Of a DNA stretch of 64,000 nucleotides, positions 29,438 through 38,664 are shown piece by piece (position 1 is the stretch's first letter; each line of letters begins with the position of its first letter). Made by a program: the position numbers and the translations under genes. Below the pieces are notes generated by a model, which had not been told where the DNA came from, made no database searches, and worked only from the letters and a program-made list of their open reading frames with translations. Source of the stretch: Citrobacter freundii (GTDB lineage Bacteria > Pseudomonadota > Gammaproteobacteria > Enterobacterales > Enterobacteriaceae); assembly GCF_011077955.1 (NCBI RefSeq), contig NZ_JAALBX010000017.1, positions 1-64,000 on the forward strand, read 5' to 3'.

Positions 29438-31273
29438 CTACTCTTCGTCATCCCCATCCACATGGCTGCGGATCAACGACATAAATTCGCGGCCAAAACG
29501 CTCAAGCTTGCGCGTCCCCACGCCATTCACGCCCAGCATTTCACCCGGTGAAAGCGGCATTTGCTCCGCCATTTCAATAAGCGTGGCATCGTTAAAGACC
29601 ACATAAGGCGGAATATTCTCTTCATCGGCAATGGCTTTACGCAGCTTGCGCAGTTTGGCGAACAGTTTGCGATCGTAATTGCCACCGTACGATTTCTGGG
29701 CCACGCGCGGTTTCAACGCCACCACGCGCGGCACGGCAAGCTTCAATTCAACCTCACCGCGCAACACAGGGCGCGCCGCTTCGGTAAGCTGAAGCGCGGA
29801 ATGTTGAGCGATGTTTTGAGTGGCAAATCCCATGTGGATGAGCTGGCGAATAATGCTCACCCAATGTTCGTGGCTCTGGTCCTTACCGATGCCGTAAACG
29901 GGCAATTTGTCATGGCCCATATCGCGAATACGCTGATTATTTGCGCCGCGCAGCACTTCCACCACATAGCCCATCCCGAACCGCTGGTTGACGCGTCCAA
30001 TGGTCGACAGCGCTTTGCGCGCATCCAGCAAACCATCGTACTGTTTCGGCGGATCAAGACAGATGTCGCAATTGCCGCACGGCGCCTGTCGCCCTTCGCC
30101 AAAATAATTCAGTAACACCAGACGACGGCAGGTTTGCGCCTCGGCAAACGCGCCCATGGCATTGAGTTTATGACGCTCGATATCCTGAAGCTGCCCCTGC
30201 GGTTTTTCCTCAAGGCAACGCCGCAGCCAGGCCATATCCGCCGGATCGTAAAACAGCATCGCTTCGGCAGGCAGGCCGTCGCGGCCGGCACGGCCCGTTT
30301 CCTGGTAATAGGATTCGATATTGCGCGGGATGTCGAAATGCACCACAAAGCGCACGTTCGGTTTATTAATGCCCATACCGAAAGCGACGGTCGCCACCAC
30401 AATTTGTAGATCGTCGCGCTGGAATTTTTCCTGCACATCGGCGCGTACATCATTTTCCAGCCCGGCATGATAAGCCGCAGCGCTGATACCCCGGCTTTGC
30501 AAACGCGCAGCGGTATCTTCTACTTTGGCGCGGCTGTTGCAGTAAATGATGCCCGATTTGCCGCGTTGTTCCTGCACGTAGCGCATCAGTTGATCGAGCG
30601 GTTTGAACTTCTCCATCAACATGTAGCGAATATTAGGGCGGTCAAAACTGCTGATTTGAATAAGCGGGTCGTGCAGGCCTAGCAGATTGACGATGTCGCG
30701 ACGCGTGGCTTCATCCGCCGTTGCGGTCAGCGCCATAAACGGTACATTCGGGAAGCGATCGCGCAACTGGCCCAACAGAGCATATTCCCGGCGGAAATCA
30801 TGCCCCCACTGCGAAATGCAGTGGGCCTCATCCACCGCCAGCATCACCGGGTTCCAGTGACTAAGCTGGTCGAGAAAGTTATCCAGCATCAGGCGTTCAG
30901 GCGCGATATACAGCAGACGAATTTGCCCGGTACGGCAACCTGCCATCACGGCGTGCTGTTCTTCACGGGTTTGCGTGGAGTTAAGGCAGGCTGCGGCCAC
31001 GCCGTTTGCCAGCAGTTGGTCGACCTGATCTTTCATCAATGAAATGAGTGGCGAAACCACTACCGTCAGGCCGTTTTTCACCAGCGCCGGAATTTGATAG
31101 CACAGCGACTTACCACCGCCGGTAGGCATGACCACCAGGCAATCGCGCCCGTCCAGCACGGTATTAATGATGGTTTCCTGACCCAGGCGGAACTGCTGGT
31201 AGCCGAAGGTTTCCTGTAAAACCTGTTTCGCCAGCGACTCCTGATTCATTACTTCTGCCTGCGCCACATTCAC
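29438..31273 (-). CDS. recQ: ATP-dependent DNA helicase RecQ
   Basis: 3'-5' superfamily 2 helicase of the RecF recombination pathway. It has 611 residues. Walker A is MPTGGGKS (about 50-57), the DEAH box is [16 protein letters not shown], and motif VI is [12 protein letters not shown]. The zinc-binding cysteines of the RecQ-Ct domain are in [15 protein letters not shown] and [14 protein letters not shown]-terminal HRDC domain (about 530-605) ends the protein. The start MNVAQAEV matches the E. coli N-terminus. The region upstream of it is unusual (see the recQ-pldA gap). Confidence 0.97.
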   Translation of the reverse strand: MNVAQAEVMNQESLAKQVLQETFGYQQFRLGQETIINTVLDGRDCLVVMPTGGGKSLCYQIPALVKNGLTVVVSPLISLMKDQVDQLLANGVAAACLNSTQTREEQHAVMAGCRTGQIRLLYIAPERLMLDNFLDQLSHWNPVMLAVDEAHCISQWGHDFRREYALLGQLRDRFPNVPFMALTATADEATRRDIVNLLGLHDPLIQISSFDRPNIRYMLMEKFKPLDQLMRYVQEQRGKSGIIYCNSRAKVEDTAARLQSRGISAAAYHAGLENDVRADVQEKFQRDDLQIVVATVAFGMGINKPNVRFVVHFDIPRNIESYYQETGRAGRDGLPAEAMLFYDPADMAWLRRCLEEKPQGQLQDIERHKLNAMGAFAEAQTCRRLVLLNYFGEGRQAPCGNCDICLDPPKQYDGLLDARKALSTIGRVNQRFGMGYVVEVLRGANNQRIRDMGHDKLPVYGIGKDQSHEHWVSIIRQLIHMGFATQNIAQHSALQLTEAARPVLRGEVELKLAVPRVVALKPRVAQKSYGGNYDRKLFAKLRKLRKAIADEENIPPYVVFNDATLIEMAEQMPLSPGEMLGVNGVGTRKLERFGREFMSLIRSHVDGDDEE

Positions 31274-31561
31274 TCCACCGCCAGAAAAAACTAAGAACGA
31301 GCAAAATTCAGCCCGAGGGGGTGAATGATAAACGCTAGTGGGAAGAAATTCGACTCAGTTTTGTGATTAACCGAAAATTGCGAGACCGGTTACGGTAATC
31401 AAACCCATTGATGGTCGCAAACATACCTGGTCGAATAAAGCATGAAAAAAACAATGCAAATCATTTATTTATAAATCAAACCTATAGCGCATATTGGCTA
31501 ACGGGTAAGCCAGGCGTGGAGTTTATTAATCGCTGCTGAATGATTTTGAAAAGAATGTTAT
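31274..31561. other. Gene-free AT-rich part of the recQ-pldA gap
   Basis: About 290 bp upstream of recQ without a credible gene. It should contain the recQ promoter, but I could not fix it. The part 31430-31500 is very AT-rich. In E. coli pldA and recQ lie close together, so most of the 658-bp gap here is extra DNA. Confidence 0.5.
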
Positions 31562-31693
31562 ATGCGTTGGGATCCTATCGCAGCGTCAAACTACGCCAGG
31601 CAGCATGCATTATCCTCCTCGCATAACTTATGCGCCACCTGTGTTCGTTAGGCGCTACATGCTGCGGCGCAGACCATCAACTTATCCATTTAA
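31562..31693 (+). pseudogene. Relic of a peptidoglycan-amidase-like gene
   Basis: The frame from ATG 31562 reads MRWDPIAASNYARQHALS, then SSHNLCATCVR, a TAG stop (31649-31651), then ALHAAAQTINLSI and TAA (31691). Reading through the TAG, the pattern WDP-x-A-YA-x-x-HA-x(7)-CA-x-x-VR-x-ALHAA resembles, from memory, the N-terminal catalytic-cysteine segment of small NlpC/P60-like amidases, such as type VI secretion or phage lysins with CARYVRxALxAAG. No catalytic His region follows. This is a decayed fragment if the resemblance is real, and the name is an inference. Confidence 0.4.
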
Positions 31694-31833
31694 TAGCTTA
31701 TATGCGCACAGAAGACGGGAAGTGGAAAATATACCGGGTCAGGAATGTTACAGATAATTTTGAGCAGCGAATATTTGATGACGCGGCTATTGAGAAAGCC
31801 AGGGCTTACGCCAGGGAGTTACCGAACATATAA
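31630..31833 (+). CDS. Hypothetical short protein or relic in the recQ-pldA gap
   Basis: 67 codons starting at ATG 31630. An internal ATG at 31702 gives 43 codons with a more protein-like, charged sequence (MRTEDGKWKIYRVRNVTD, ending FDDAAIEKARAYARELPNI). I do not recognise it. No good Shine-Dalgarno precedes either start. It overlaps the amidase-like relic in another frame, so it may be the C-terminal remnant of a second gene. Confidence 0.35.
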   Translation: MRHLCSLGATCCGADHQLIHLIAYMRTEDGKWKIYRVRNVTDNFEQRIFDDAAIEKARAYARELPNI

Positions 31834-31931
31834 CTTCCTGGCGTAAATTTCACATCAGATAACGCATTTGTTTCACATCAGCATTGCCCACAAACTTTAT
31901 TTCGGCGCTTGTGGGAGAAACCACCATGCCC

Positions 31932-32801
31932 TTAGAACAGATCGTTAAGCATGACGCCTACGCCGAAGCGGGTTTGGTTAAAGTTATAATCGATTAGCGA
32001 TTCGCCATAACCGCTATACAACTGAGTATAGAACCGGGCATGCTTCGTAATAGGGTAACTGAAGCCAATCTCCCCGCCGCCGTAACCGGTATTCCAGTTG
32101 TATTGCCCACGCGCGCTCAGAATGGCGTCACCCAGTTGATAGCCAATTTTCAACTGGTAATAGCCCATGTATTTGGTGATATCCGCATTATCATCGGTGT
32201 TACCAACCACATACCAGGGCTTCACTTCGACCAGCCAGTTGCCATTCTGCGCCATCAGGCGGGTATAAAGACGGTTCCAGCTGCGGGATGTCGGGTCGGA
32301 ACGACCATTTGACTGGTGATTATAACCAACCTCAACGTCACGCAGCGTCCAGCCGGCGAGCTGATAATCGGTCGCGAAGCCTAAGAAGGCTTGGGGTTCA
32401 TAGTTCGTTTCACGAAACGGCGACGACTCTTCGCTGTTAGAAAGCTGCCACCAGGAGCGCTGGGTATAAGACGCTCCGAGCACCGAGTTTGGCCCGAGGA
32501 TGCCGCGCCAGAGCGGAAACGCCAGGCTTAACTGGAATTTCACTTCGTCTTTGCGAGCGTTATCAGACCAGTTATACGTATTGATGGCTTCCTTATTCAG
32601 GTCATCCGTTACCGTATAAAGCAGGTAATTCGACTCATAAGGATAGAGCGTAAACGGATTATCATGATCCTGAAGCATATTCGCGATGATGCTTCCTCGC
32701 ACGGCAGGCGCATCGTGGACTTCCTGAACGACCGCTTCCTGTGCAAATACCGCGCACGGCAATAAACCTGCACATCCTACCCAACCCAGAAATTTGCCCA
32801 T
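31932..32801 (-). CDS. pldA: Outer membrane phospholipase A (PldA)
   Basis: Calcium-dependent outer membrane phospholipase (OMPLA) that removes phospholipids mislocalised to the outer leaflet. It has 289 residues from the ATG at 32801, which has AGGAG 10 bp upstream; an in-frame TTG seven codons earlier is rejected. The signal peptide ends at AVFA. The catalytic His and Ser are in GYNHQSNGRSD and the Asn in SRSWNR. The C-terminus NQTRFGVGVMLNDLF ends with Phe, as for a beta-barrel. Divergent from yigI. Confidence 0.97.
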   Translation of the reverse strand: MGKFLGWVGCAGLLPCAVFAQEAVVQEVHDAPAVRGSIIANMLQDHDNPFTLYPYESNYLLYTVTDDLNKEAINTYNWSDNARKDEVKFQLSLAFPLWRGILGPNSVLGASYTQRSWWQLSNSEESSPFRETNYEPQAFLGFATDYQLAGWTLRDVEVGYNHQSNGRSDPTSRSWNRLYTRLMAQNGNWLVEVKPWYVVGNTDDNADITKYMGYYQLKIGYQLGDAILSARGQYNWNTGYGGGEIGFSYPITKHARFYTQLYSGYGESLIDYNFNQTRFGVGVMLNDLF

Positions 32802-32971
32802 GTGGCTTGTTCTCCTGAACAAATCAATATAATTGCTGAATTATTATCCGCCCGACATTCTACATTTTTATTTGTCGAGTGCTTAGTCCTGGTTTCTGAT
32901 TATGGCAAACAACAAATAAGAAGCATAAAATCAACAACGATTTAACAACCGTTTTCTTTTAGGTAGGAACC

Positions 32972-33442
32972 ATGTCCCCCACGATGTTAACTAACGACGC
33001 AGCCCTCAAGCTGGTCGGCGAGATCTTTGTTTACCATATGCCGTTTAACCGCACGCTCGGTTTAGAGCTCATGCGTTATGAAAAAGATTATGCAGAACTT
33101 TGCTTTAATAACCAGCCGACGATGGTAGGAAACTGGGCGCAAAGTATTTTGCATGGCGGCGTCATCGCATCGGCGCTGGATGTGGCGGCCGGGCTGGTAT
33201 GCGTGGGCAGCACCCTGACCCGCCATGAAACCATTACCGAAGAAGAATTACGCCAGCGTTTATCCCGTATGGGCACCATTGATTTACGCGTCGACTATTT
33301 GCGCCCTGGCCGCGGCAACCGTTTTACCGCCACCAGCAGTCTGTTGCGCGCGGGTAACAAAGTCGCCGTGGCGCGGGTGGAACTACATAATGAAGATCAA
33401 GTGTATATCGCCAGCGCCACGGCGACCTACATGGTTGGTTAA
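32972..33442 (+). CDS. yigI: Hotdog-fold thioesterase family protein YigI
   Basis: 156-residue protein with a single hotdog domain of the PaaI/thioesterase superfamily. Typical features are [21 protein letters not shown], containing the helix behind the active site, and [35 protein letters not shown]. coli YigI has been described as a medium/long-chain acyl-CoA thioesterase. AGG lies 7-8 bp before the ATG. It is divergent from pldA across 170 bp and followed by rarD after 50 bp. Confidence 0.92.
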   Translation: MSPTMLTNDAALKLVGEIFVYHMPFNRTLGLELMRYEKDYAELCFNNQPTMVGNWAQSILHGGVIASALDVAAGLVCVGSTLTRHETITEEELRQRLSRMGTIDLRVDYLRPGRGNRFTATSSLLRAGNKVAVARVELHNEDQVYIASATATYMVG

Positions 33443-33492
33443 ATATGATTTACTGTTAAAATGCATTCACTTTTTGATAACGAGCGTTGCTA

Positions 33493-34389
33493 ATGGATGC
33501 AAAACAGACGCGGCAAGGGGTGTTTTTCGCCCTTGCCGCTTATTTTATTTGGGGGATTGCCCCGGCTTATTTCAAGCTTATCGATTTTGTTCCAGCGGAT
33601 GAAATTTTGACCCACCGCGTCATTTGGTCGTTCTTCTTTATGATTGCTCTGATAACGGTTAGCCGTCAGTGGAGCGGTCTGAAACGCCTGTTCGAGACAC
33701 CCAAGAAAGTGTTTGCTCTGGCGTTGAGCGCGGTGCTGATTGGCGGCAACTGGCTGCTATTTATCTGGGCGGTGAATAACCACCATTTACTGGAAGCGAG
33801 TCTGGGTTACTTTATCAACCCGCTGGTGAATATTGTGCTGGGGATGATTTTCCTGGGCGAGCGTTTCCGGCGGATGCAATGGGTGGCAGTTGGCCTCGCC
33901 ACCTGCGGTGTGTTAGTACAATTATGGACCTTTGGTTCGCTGCCGATTATTGCGCTGGCGCTGGCGTTCAGCTTTGCGTTTTATGGACTGTTGCGCAAAA
34001 AGATCCGGGTGGATGCCCAGACCGGGATGCTTATCGAAACGCTATGGCTGCTGCCGGTTGCCGGGATTTACCTGTTCGTTATTGCCGACAGCCCAACCAG
34101 CCATATGGACGCCAACTCCCTGACGCTGAATCTTGAGCTGATGGCGGCAGGTGTGGTGACCACCATTCCGTTATTGTGCTTTACCGCCGCCGCCACGCGT
34201 CTGCGACTGTCTACGCTGGGCTTTTTCCAGTACATCGGCCCAACGTTGATGTTTATCCTGGCGGTAGTGTTTTACGACGAAATCCCGGGTACAGACAAAA
34301 TGGTGACCTTCGCGTTTATCTGGGTCGCGCTGGCGATTTTCGTGATGGATGCGGTGTATACGCAGCGCAGAACGCACAGCGGTAATTAA
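33493..34389 (+). CDS. rarD: EamA-family permease RarD
   Basis: Predicted inner-membrane transporter with ten hydrophobic segments. It has 298 residues from the ATG at 33493 (MDAKQTRQGVFFALAAYFIWG). The TTG two codons earlier is rejected. Conserved pieces are LIGGNWLLFIWAVNNHH and LGYFINPLVNIVLGM. The name comes from a chloramphenicol-sensitivity phenotype in Pseudomonas; its substrate here is unknown. A symmetrical hairpin separates it from convergent corA. Confidence 0.92.
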   Translation: MDAKQTRQGVFFALAAYFIWGIAPAYFKLIDFVPADEILTHRVIWSFFFMIALITVSRQWSGLKRLFETPKKVFALALSAVLIGGNWLLFIWAVNNHHLLEASLGYFINPLVNIVLGMIFLGERFRRMQWVAVGLATCGVLVQLWTFGSLPIIALALAFSFAFYGLLRKKIRVDAQTGMLIETLWLLPVAGIYLFVIADSPTSHMDANSLTLNLELMAAGVVTTIPLLCFTAAATRLRLSTLGFFQYIGPTLMFILAVVFYDEIPGTDKMVTFAFIWVALAIFVMDAVYTQRRTHSGN

Positions 34390-34411
34390 GCTCTTCTTTC
34401 ACAAGAAGAGC
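34390..34411. terminator. Bidirectional hairpin between rarD and corA
   Basis: A 9-bp perfect stem, GCTCTTCTT (34390-34398) with AAGAAGAGC (34403-34411), and a TCAC loop, between two convergent stops (34389 and 34419). On the minus strand TTAATTA follows, giving a weak U-tract for corA. Confidence 0.75.
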
Positions 34412-34418
34412 CCCATCA

Positions 34419-35369
34419 TTACAGCCAGTTGCGGCGTTTAAAGTACAGATATGGCGCAAGCCCTGCGAGCATCATTGCGATGATCGCCGCAGGGTAGCCA
34501 AAGCTCCAGTGTAACTCCGGCATAAATTCAAAGTTCATCCCGTAGCTTGACGCCACAAGCGTCGGCGGCAGGAATACCACGGATACCACCGAGAAGATTT
34601 TAATAATGCGGTTCTGCTCGATGTTGATAAAACCCATCGCCGCCTGCATTAAAAAGTTCACCTTCTGGAACAGCGATTCGTTATGCGGCAGCAGGGATTC
34701 GATATCTCGCAGGATTTCGCGCGCCTGTTCGAGCTGCCCGCCCGGCAAACGGGTTTTACGCACCAGGAAATTGAGCGCGCGCTGGGTATCCATCAGACAC
34801 AGACGCACTTTCCAGCCCACGTCTTCCAGTTCCGCCAGCGTTGACAGCGCTTCATCGTACTCATCGCCCTGATGGCCTTCCATAATCACGCGGCTGAGCT
34901 TTTCCAGATCGCTGTAGATGTTCTCAATTTCATCCGCCAGCTGTTCGATTTTGGTTTCAAACAGATCGAGCAGCAGCTCATAGGCGTTACCGTCGGTCAT
35001 TAACTGGGCGCGGGCGCGCATACGGTAGAGACGAAACGCAGGCAGTTCGCGCTCACGCAGCGTGAACAGACGGCCATCGCGAATGGTGAACGCCACGGTG
35101 GAGTTACCGGCGTGATCGTCGGCATCTTCAAAGAAAAAGAAGGAGTGAATATGGAGACCGTCTTCGTCTTCAAAAAAACGCGCCGACGCTTCGATGTCTT
35201 CCAGTTCTGGGCGTGTCGCCAGGCTTTGTCCCAGCTCAGATTGCACCCGGAGACGTTCTTCGTCATCCGGTTCGACCAAATCCACCCACACTGAGTCTGT
35301 TAAGGTTTGCGCCTCGTCGAGTTCCAGACGAGACAGTCGATTGTTTTCCAGTTGAAATGCGCTCAGCAT
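34419..35369 (-). CDS. corA: Magnesium/cobalt transporter CorA
   Basis: Pentameric inner-membrane channel for Mg2+, Co2+ and Ni2+. It has 316 residues from the ATG at 35369 ([10 protein letters not shown]); an extra 16 residues read upstream come from the leader. A large cytoplasmic domain is followed by two transmembrane helices, and the signature [10 protein letters not shown] at the end of the first forms the selectivity filter. The positive C-terminus KRRNWL is typical. A 233-nt leader containing a short peptide gene precedes it. Confidence 0.97.
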   Translation of the reverse strand: MLSAFQLENNRLSRLELDEAQTLTDSVWVDLVEPDDEERLRVQSELGQSLATRPELEDIEASARFFEDEDGLHIHSFFFFEDADDHAGNSTVAFTIRDGRLFTLRERELPAFRLYRMRARAQLMTDGNAYELLLDLFETKIEQLADEIENIYSDLEKLSRVIMEGHQGDEYDEALSTLAELEDVGWKVRLCLMDTQRALNFLVRKTRLPGGQLEQAREILRDIESLLPHNESLFQKVNFLMQAAMGFINIEQNRIIKIFSVVSVVFLPPTLVASSYGMNFEFMPELHWSFGYPAAIIAMMLAGLAPYLYFKRRNWL

Positions 35370-35491
35370 GACCGGGACTCCCAATACAAAAAATCCTGGA
35401 CAGTTCGGTTGGCACACAGAAACAAATTGGGTTTCAGACCATTAAACAGCCTGACTCAGCGCGACGGGGGAATTGCAGTCGCTGACAACCG

Positions 35492-35523
35492 CTAAGGCTA
35501 TCAGCATACGAGGATAGCCTTAG
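35492..35523 (-). promoter_or_regulatory. Hairpin in the corA leader covering the leader-peptide stop
   Basis: A perfect 11-bp stem, CTAAGGCTATC (35492-35502) with GATAGCCTTAG (35513-35523), and a 10-nt loop. The leader ORF's stop codon (35522-35520) lies inside the stem, so a ribosome ending there would block its formation. Confidence 0.7.
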
Positions 35524-35576
35524 GAGTTGTTCCTGGTGAACAGGACGGTGAGCCAGCATCTACTGGGTGTGTCCAA
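35520..35576 (-). CDS. corL: corA leader peptide (CorL-like)
   Basis: An 18-codon ORF starting with TTG at 35576 and encoding MDTPSRCWLTVLFTRNNS. A good Shine-Dalgarno, AGAGG, lies nine bases upstream, and the ORF sits 26 bp after the predicted transcription start. In Salmonella a corA leader ORF, corL, is reported to control Rho-dependent termination before corA. This ORF has the right place and structure, but I am inferring identity from position. A second tiny ORF (ATG at 35610, six codons) precedes it. Confidence 0.65.
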   Translation of the reverse strand: MDTPSRCWLTVLFTRNNS

Positions 35577-35608
35577 GGCGAATGTCCTCTTAGCATAATC
35601 GTGGGCGC

Positions 35609-35637
35609 ATGTTACGCCAGCAAAAATTTAGCGTCAA
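35609..35637 (-). promoter_or_regulatory. corA promoter
   Basis: On the minus strand: -35 TTGACG (35637-35632), a 17-bp spacer and -10 TAACAT (35614-35609), giving a start near 35602. It is the best sigma-70 match in the 355-bp gap between uvrD and corA. Confidence 0.7.
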
Positions 35638-35724
35638 CACGCAACGGTGCGCCCGCGAAGAATAAACGCCTCTTATTCTTAAAGGTTAGTTAAGAATGAA
35701 AAAATTGGGCGATTTATCTATAAG

Positions 35725-37887
35725 TTACACCGTTTCAAGCTTGGCATAAGCGGCCACCAGCCACTTAATTCCCTGGCCCTGAAACGCGACCTGCAAACGG
35801 CTGTGCTCGCCGCTGCCTTCCAGATTTACGATGGTGCCCTCGCCGAATTTTGCGTGCCGAACGCGCTGGCCCAACTTATAGCCGGAATCATTTTCCGACA
35901 CGGGCGTGCCCATCCGTTGATGGCTTACCGGACGGCTGATGCTGGCGCGCAGACGTACTTCTTCAATACAGGCTTCCGGCAACTCGCCAATAAAACGCGA
36001 CGGCCGATGATAGGTTTCTTTACCGTACAGACGACGCGATTCGGCATAAGTAATGGTGAGTTTTTGCATCGCGCGGGTGACGCCCACATAGGCAAGACGG
36101 CGTTCCTCTTCCAGACGCCCTCCTTCATCAAGCGACATCTGGCTTGGGAACATGCCCTCTTCCATTCCAACGATAAATACCTGCGGAAACTCAAGCCCTT
36201 TTGCGGAGTGAAGGGTCATTAACTGCACCGCATCCTGCCATGCGTCAGCCTGCCCTTCGCCCGCTTCCAGCGCCGCGTGGGACAAAAACGCCTGTAGCGG
36301 CATTAAGTCTTCGTCTTCTTCGTTGTAGCTGAACTGGCGCGTCGCCGTCACCAGTTCCTCAAGGTTTTCGATACGGGTCTGGCCCTTTTCACCTTTTTCC
36401 TGTTCATACATCATCCACAGGCCGGAATCTTTAATGACCCGGTCGGTTTGCACATGAAGCGGCATATCGGCGGTTTCATGGGCCAGCGCGTCGATCAGTT
36501 CATGGAAACGCTGCAATGCGCTTGCGGCGCGACCGGCCAACGCTTTTTCCTGTAACAACTGGCGGCTGGCCTGCCATAACGTGAGTTGGTTATCACGGGA
36601 AGCCTGGCGCACCACGTCAAGCGTGCGATCGCCAATACCGCGCGTAGGCGTATTGACGACGCGTTCAAACGCGGCGTCGTCATTGCGATTGGCGATAAGA
36701 CGTAAATAGGAGAGTGCGTCTTTGATTTCCTGACGCTCGAAGAACCGCATGCCGCCATAAATACGGTACGGCATATTCGCCTGCAGTAGCGCCTCTTCCA
36801 GCACGCGCGATTGGGCGTTGCTGCGATAGAGGATGGCGCATTTTTCCAGCGCGCCGCCGCTTTCCTGCCAGGTTTTAATGCGATTCACCACGAAGCGCGC
36901 TTCATCTAGTTCATTGAACGCGCAGTAAAGGGAAATCGGCTCGCCATCGCTGCCGTCTGTCCATAAGTTCTTGCCCAGACGACCGGCGTTATTCGAGATA
37001 AGCGCGTTGGCGGCGTTAAGGATGTTGTTGGTAGAGCGGTAGTTCTGCTCAAGGCGAATAGTCTGCGCGCCGGGGAAATCATTCAGGAAACGCTGGATGT
37101 TCTCAACCTGCGCGCCGCGCCAGCCATAGATTGACTGGTCATCATCGCCCACGATCATCACTTTGCCGGTATCGCCCGCCAGAAGGCGGATCCAGGCGTA
37201 CTGAATATTGTTGGTATCCTGGAATTCATCCACCAGAATATTCGTGAAGCGCTCACGGTAATGATTAAGGATGTGGGGCTTATTAAGCCACAGTTCATGT
37301 GCCCGCAGCAGTAACTCGGCAAAATCCACCAGGCCTGCGCGGTCACACGCTTCCTGATAAGCCTGGTATACCTTTTGCCAGGTTTGCTCCACCGGATTTC
37401 CGTAGCTTTGAATATGATGCGGGCGCAGCCCTTCATCTTTTTTGCCGTTGATAAACCACATCGCCTGGCGCGGCGGCCACTGCTTTTCGTCCAGATTCAT
37501 TGCTTTGATCAGACGTTTTAACAGACGCAACTGGTCTTCGCTGTCGAGGATCTGGAAATCCTGCGGCAAACCGGCATCCATATGGTGAGCGCGCAATAAA
37601 CGGTGCGCCAGACCATGGAACGTACCGACCCACATTCCGCCCTGGCTTGAGCCCATGATTTGCCCGATACGGTGGCGCATTTCCGCCGCGGCTTTGTTGG
37701 TGAAGGTCACCGCCATAATGGAATAAGGCGATGTATTTTCCACCATCATCAGCCAGGCGATACGGTGAACCAGTACACGCGTCTTACCGCTGCCCGCGCC
37801 CGCCAGCACCAGCATATTGCTGCGCGGCGCCGCGACGGCGTCGCGTTGTTTGTCATTGAGGCCATCAAGCAGGTAAGAAACGTCCAT
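35725..37887 (-). CDS. uvrD: DNA helicase II UvrD
   Basis: Superfamily 1A 3'-5' helicase of nucleotide excision and methyl-directed mismatch repair. It has 720 residues, as in E. coli. Walker A is AGAGSGKT (about 29-36), Walker B includes LVDEFQDTN, motif III DDDQSIYGWRGA, motif IV EQNYRST and motif VI YVGVTRAMQ. The C-terminal tail GQRVRHAKFGEGTIV forms the Tudor-like domain. It is last in the lptM-dapF-yigA-xerC-yigB-uvrD series but has its own LexA-controlled promoter and an attenuator. Confidence 0.98.
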   Translation of the reverse strand: MDVSYLLDGLNDKQRDAVAAPRSNMLVLAGAGSGKTRVLVHRIAWLMMVENTSPYSIMAVTFTNKAAAEMRHRIGQIMGSSQGGMWVGTFHGLAHRLLRAHHMDAGLPQDFQILDSEDQLRLLKRLIKAMNLDEKQWPPRQAMWFINGKKDEGLRPHHIQSYGNPVEQTWQKVYQAYQEACDRAGLVDFAELLLRAHELWLNKPHILNHYRERFTNILVDEFQDTNNIQYAWIRLLAGDTGKVMIVGDDDQSIYGWRGAQVENIQRFLNDFPGAQTIRLEQNYRSTNNILNAANALISNNAGRLGKNLWTDGSDGEPISLYCAFNELDEARFVVNRIKTWQESGGALEKCAILYRSNAQSRVLEEALLQANMPYRIYGGMRFFERQEIKDALSYLRLIANRNDDAAFERVVNTPTRGIGDRTLDVVRQASRDNQLTLWQASRQLLQEKALAGRAASALQRFHELIDALAHETADMPLHVQTDRVIKDSGLWMMYEQEKGEKGQTRIENLEELVTATRQFSYNEEDEDLMPLQAFLSHAALEAGEGQADAWQDAVQLMTLHSAKGLEFPQVFIVGMEEGMFPSQMSLDEGGRLEEERRLAYVGVTRAMQKLTITYAESRRLYGKETYHRPSRFIGELPEACIEEVRLRASISRPVSHQRMGTPVSENDSGYKLGQRVRHAKFGEGTIVNLEGSGEHSRLQVAFQGQGIKWLVAAYAKLETV

Positions 37888-37897
37888 TGGTACCGCC

Positions 37898-37922
37898 GGA
37901 AAAGAGGGGTGATGCCACCCCT
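37898..37922 (-). terminator. uvrD leader attenuator
   Basis: Minus strand: stem AGGGGTG (37922-37916), loop GCAT, stem CACCCCT (37911-37905), then CTTTTCC. It lies between the LexA-controlled promoter and the uvrD start. Attenuation of uvrD was reported in E. coli, and this hairpin fits that role. Confidence 0.75.
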
Positions 37923-37936
37923 GTGAATTTATACAG
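37921..37936. promoter_or_regulatory. LexA box of uvrD
   Basis: CTGTGAATTTATACAG is CTG-N10-CAG with an AT-rich centre, the SOS box pattern. It covers the -10 (TATAAA, 37933-37928) of a promoter whose -35 is CTGTTA (37956-37951) at 17 bp spacing. Confidence 0.85.
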
Positions 37937-37947
37937 AGTGGATGAAA

Positions 37948-38664
37948 TTATAACAGTGCCGTTAAGGATGCCAACCGCGAAATTTCCATGTGGGGCAATA
38001 AGCGGCTGTCCGTTGCGCGCATCAGGTTGGTGTCGCGCAAATTAATCCAGCATGCCTGTACGCCGCTGCGGATAGCGCCCGCTACGTCGGTGGTGAGGTC
38101 GTCACCCACATGAAGGATCTCGGCCGGGCTGATATGAAGCTTCTTCGCCGCCAGGTGATACATATCGCTAAACGGCTTGGAGCGGCCATGCGGACCGGCG
38201 CGCAGTACAAACTGGAAATACTGATCAAGGCCAAACAGATGCGGTTCAGCGTTACCGTTTGTGATAGCCACCAGCGGCCATCTTTTGGCCAAGACTTTCA
38301 GAGTGTCGTGCGTTTCCTGAGGCACCTCGATACGGCTGCGCCAGGAGGCGAAATGCACCATTGCCGCATCCGCGCCCGCCCGGGCTTCTTCTTCACTTAA
38401 CCCCGCATCAAGCATGGCCCGTTCAACGGCCCGGCGACGCCATTCGGTCACATCGTGATAAATATCCGGCTCGGCATGACGCAACGCCTGGCGCACACGA
38501 TGAAACGCATCCACTTCCAGCGCGTTAAGCGACGGGTGGAAATTGCGAACGAATTCAAACGCCTCTTTTTCAGTACGCGTAATGACCGGGACGTTGTCAT
38601 ACAGCGTGTCATCCAGATCAAACGTGAGTGCGGAAATGTTGCCCAGCGGACGATAAAAATGCAT
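37948..38664 (-). CDS. yigB: 5-amino-6-(5-phospho-D-ribitylamino)uracil phosphatase YigB
   Basis: HAD-like hydrolase that dephosphorylates the riboflavin precursor and also FMN. It has 238 residues. Motif I is [10 protein letters not shown] (about 15-24), motif [10 protein letters not shown] and motif [15 protein letters not shown]. The start codon overlaps the xerC stop by one base (TGATG), and the uvrD promoter lies at its 3' end. Confidence 0.95.
   Translation of the reverse strand: MHFYRPLGNISALTFDLDDTLYDNVPVITRTEKEAFEFVRNFHPSLNALEVDAFHRVRQALRHAEPDIYHDVTEWRRRAVERAMLDAGLSEEEARAGADAAMVHFASWRSRIEVPQETHDTLKVLAKRWPLVAITNGNAEPHLFGLDQYFQFVLRAGPHGRSKPFSDMYHLAAKKLHISPAEILHVGDDLTTDVAGAIRSGVQACWINLRDTNLMRATDSRLLPHMEISRLASLTALL

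Noticed and set aside
35370-35417. 16-residue N-terminal extension of corA
   Set aside because: CorA proteins start at [10 protein letters not shown]; the extra codons belong to the untranslated leader.
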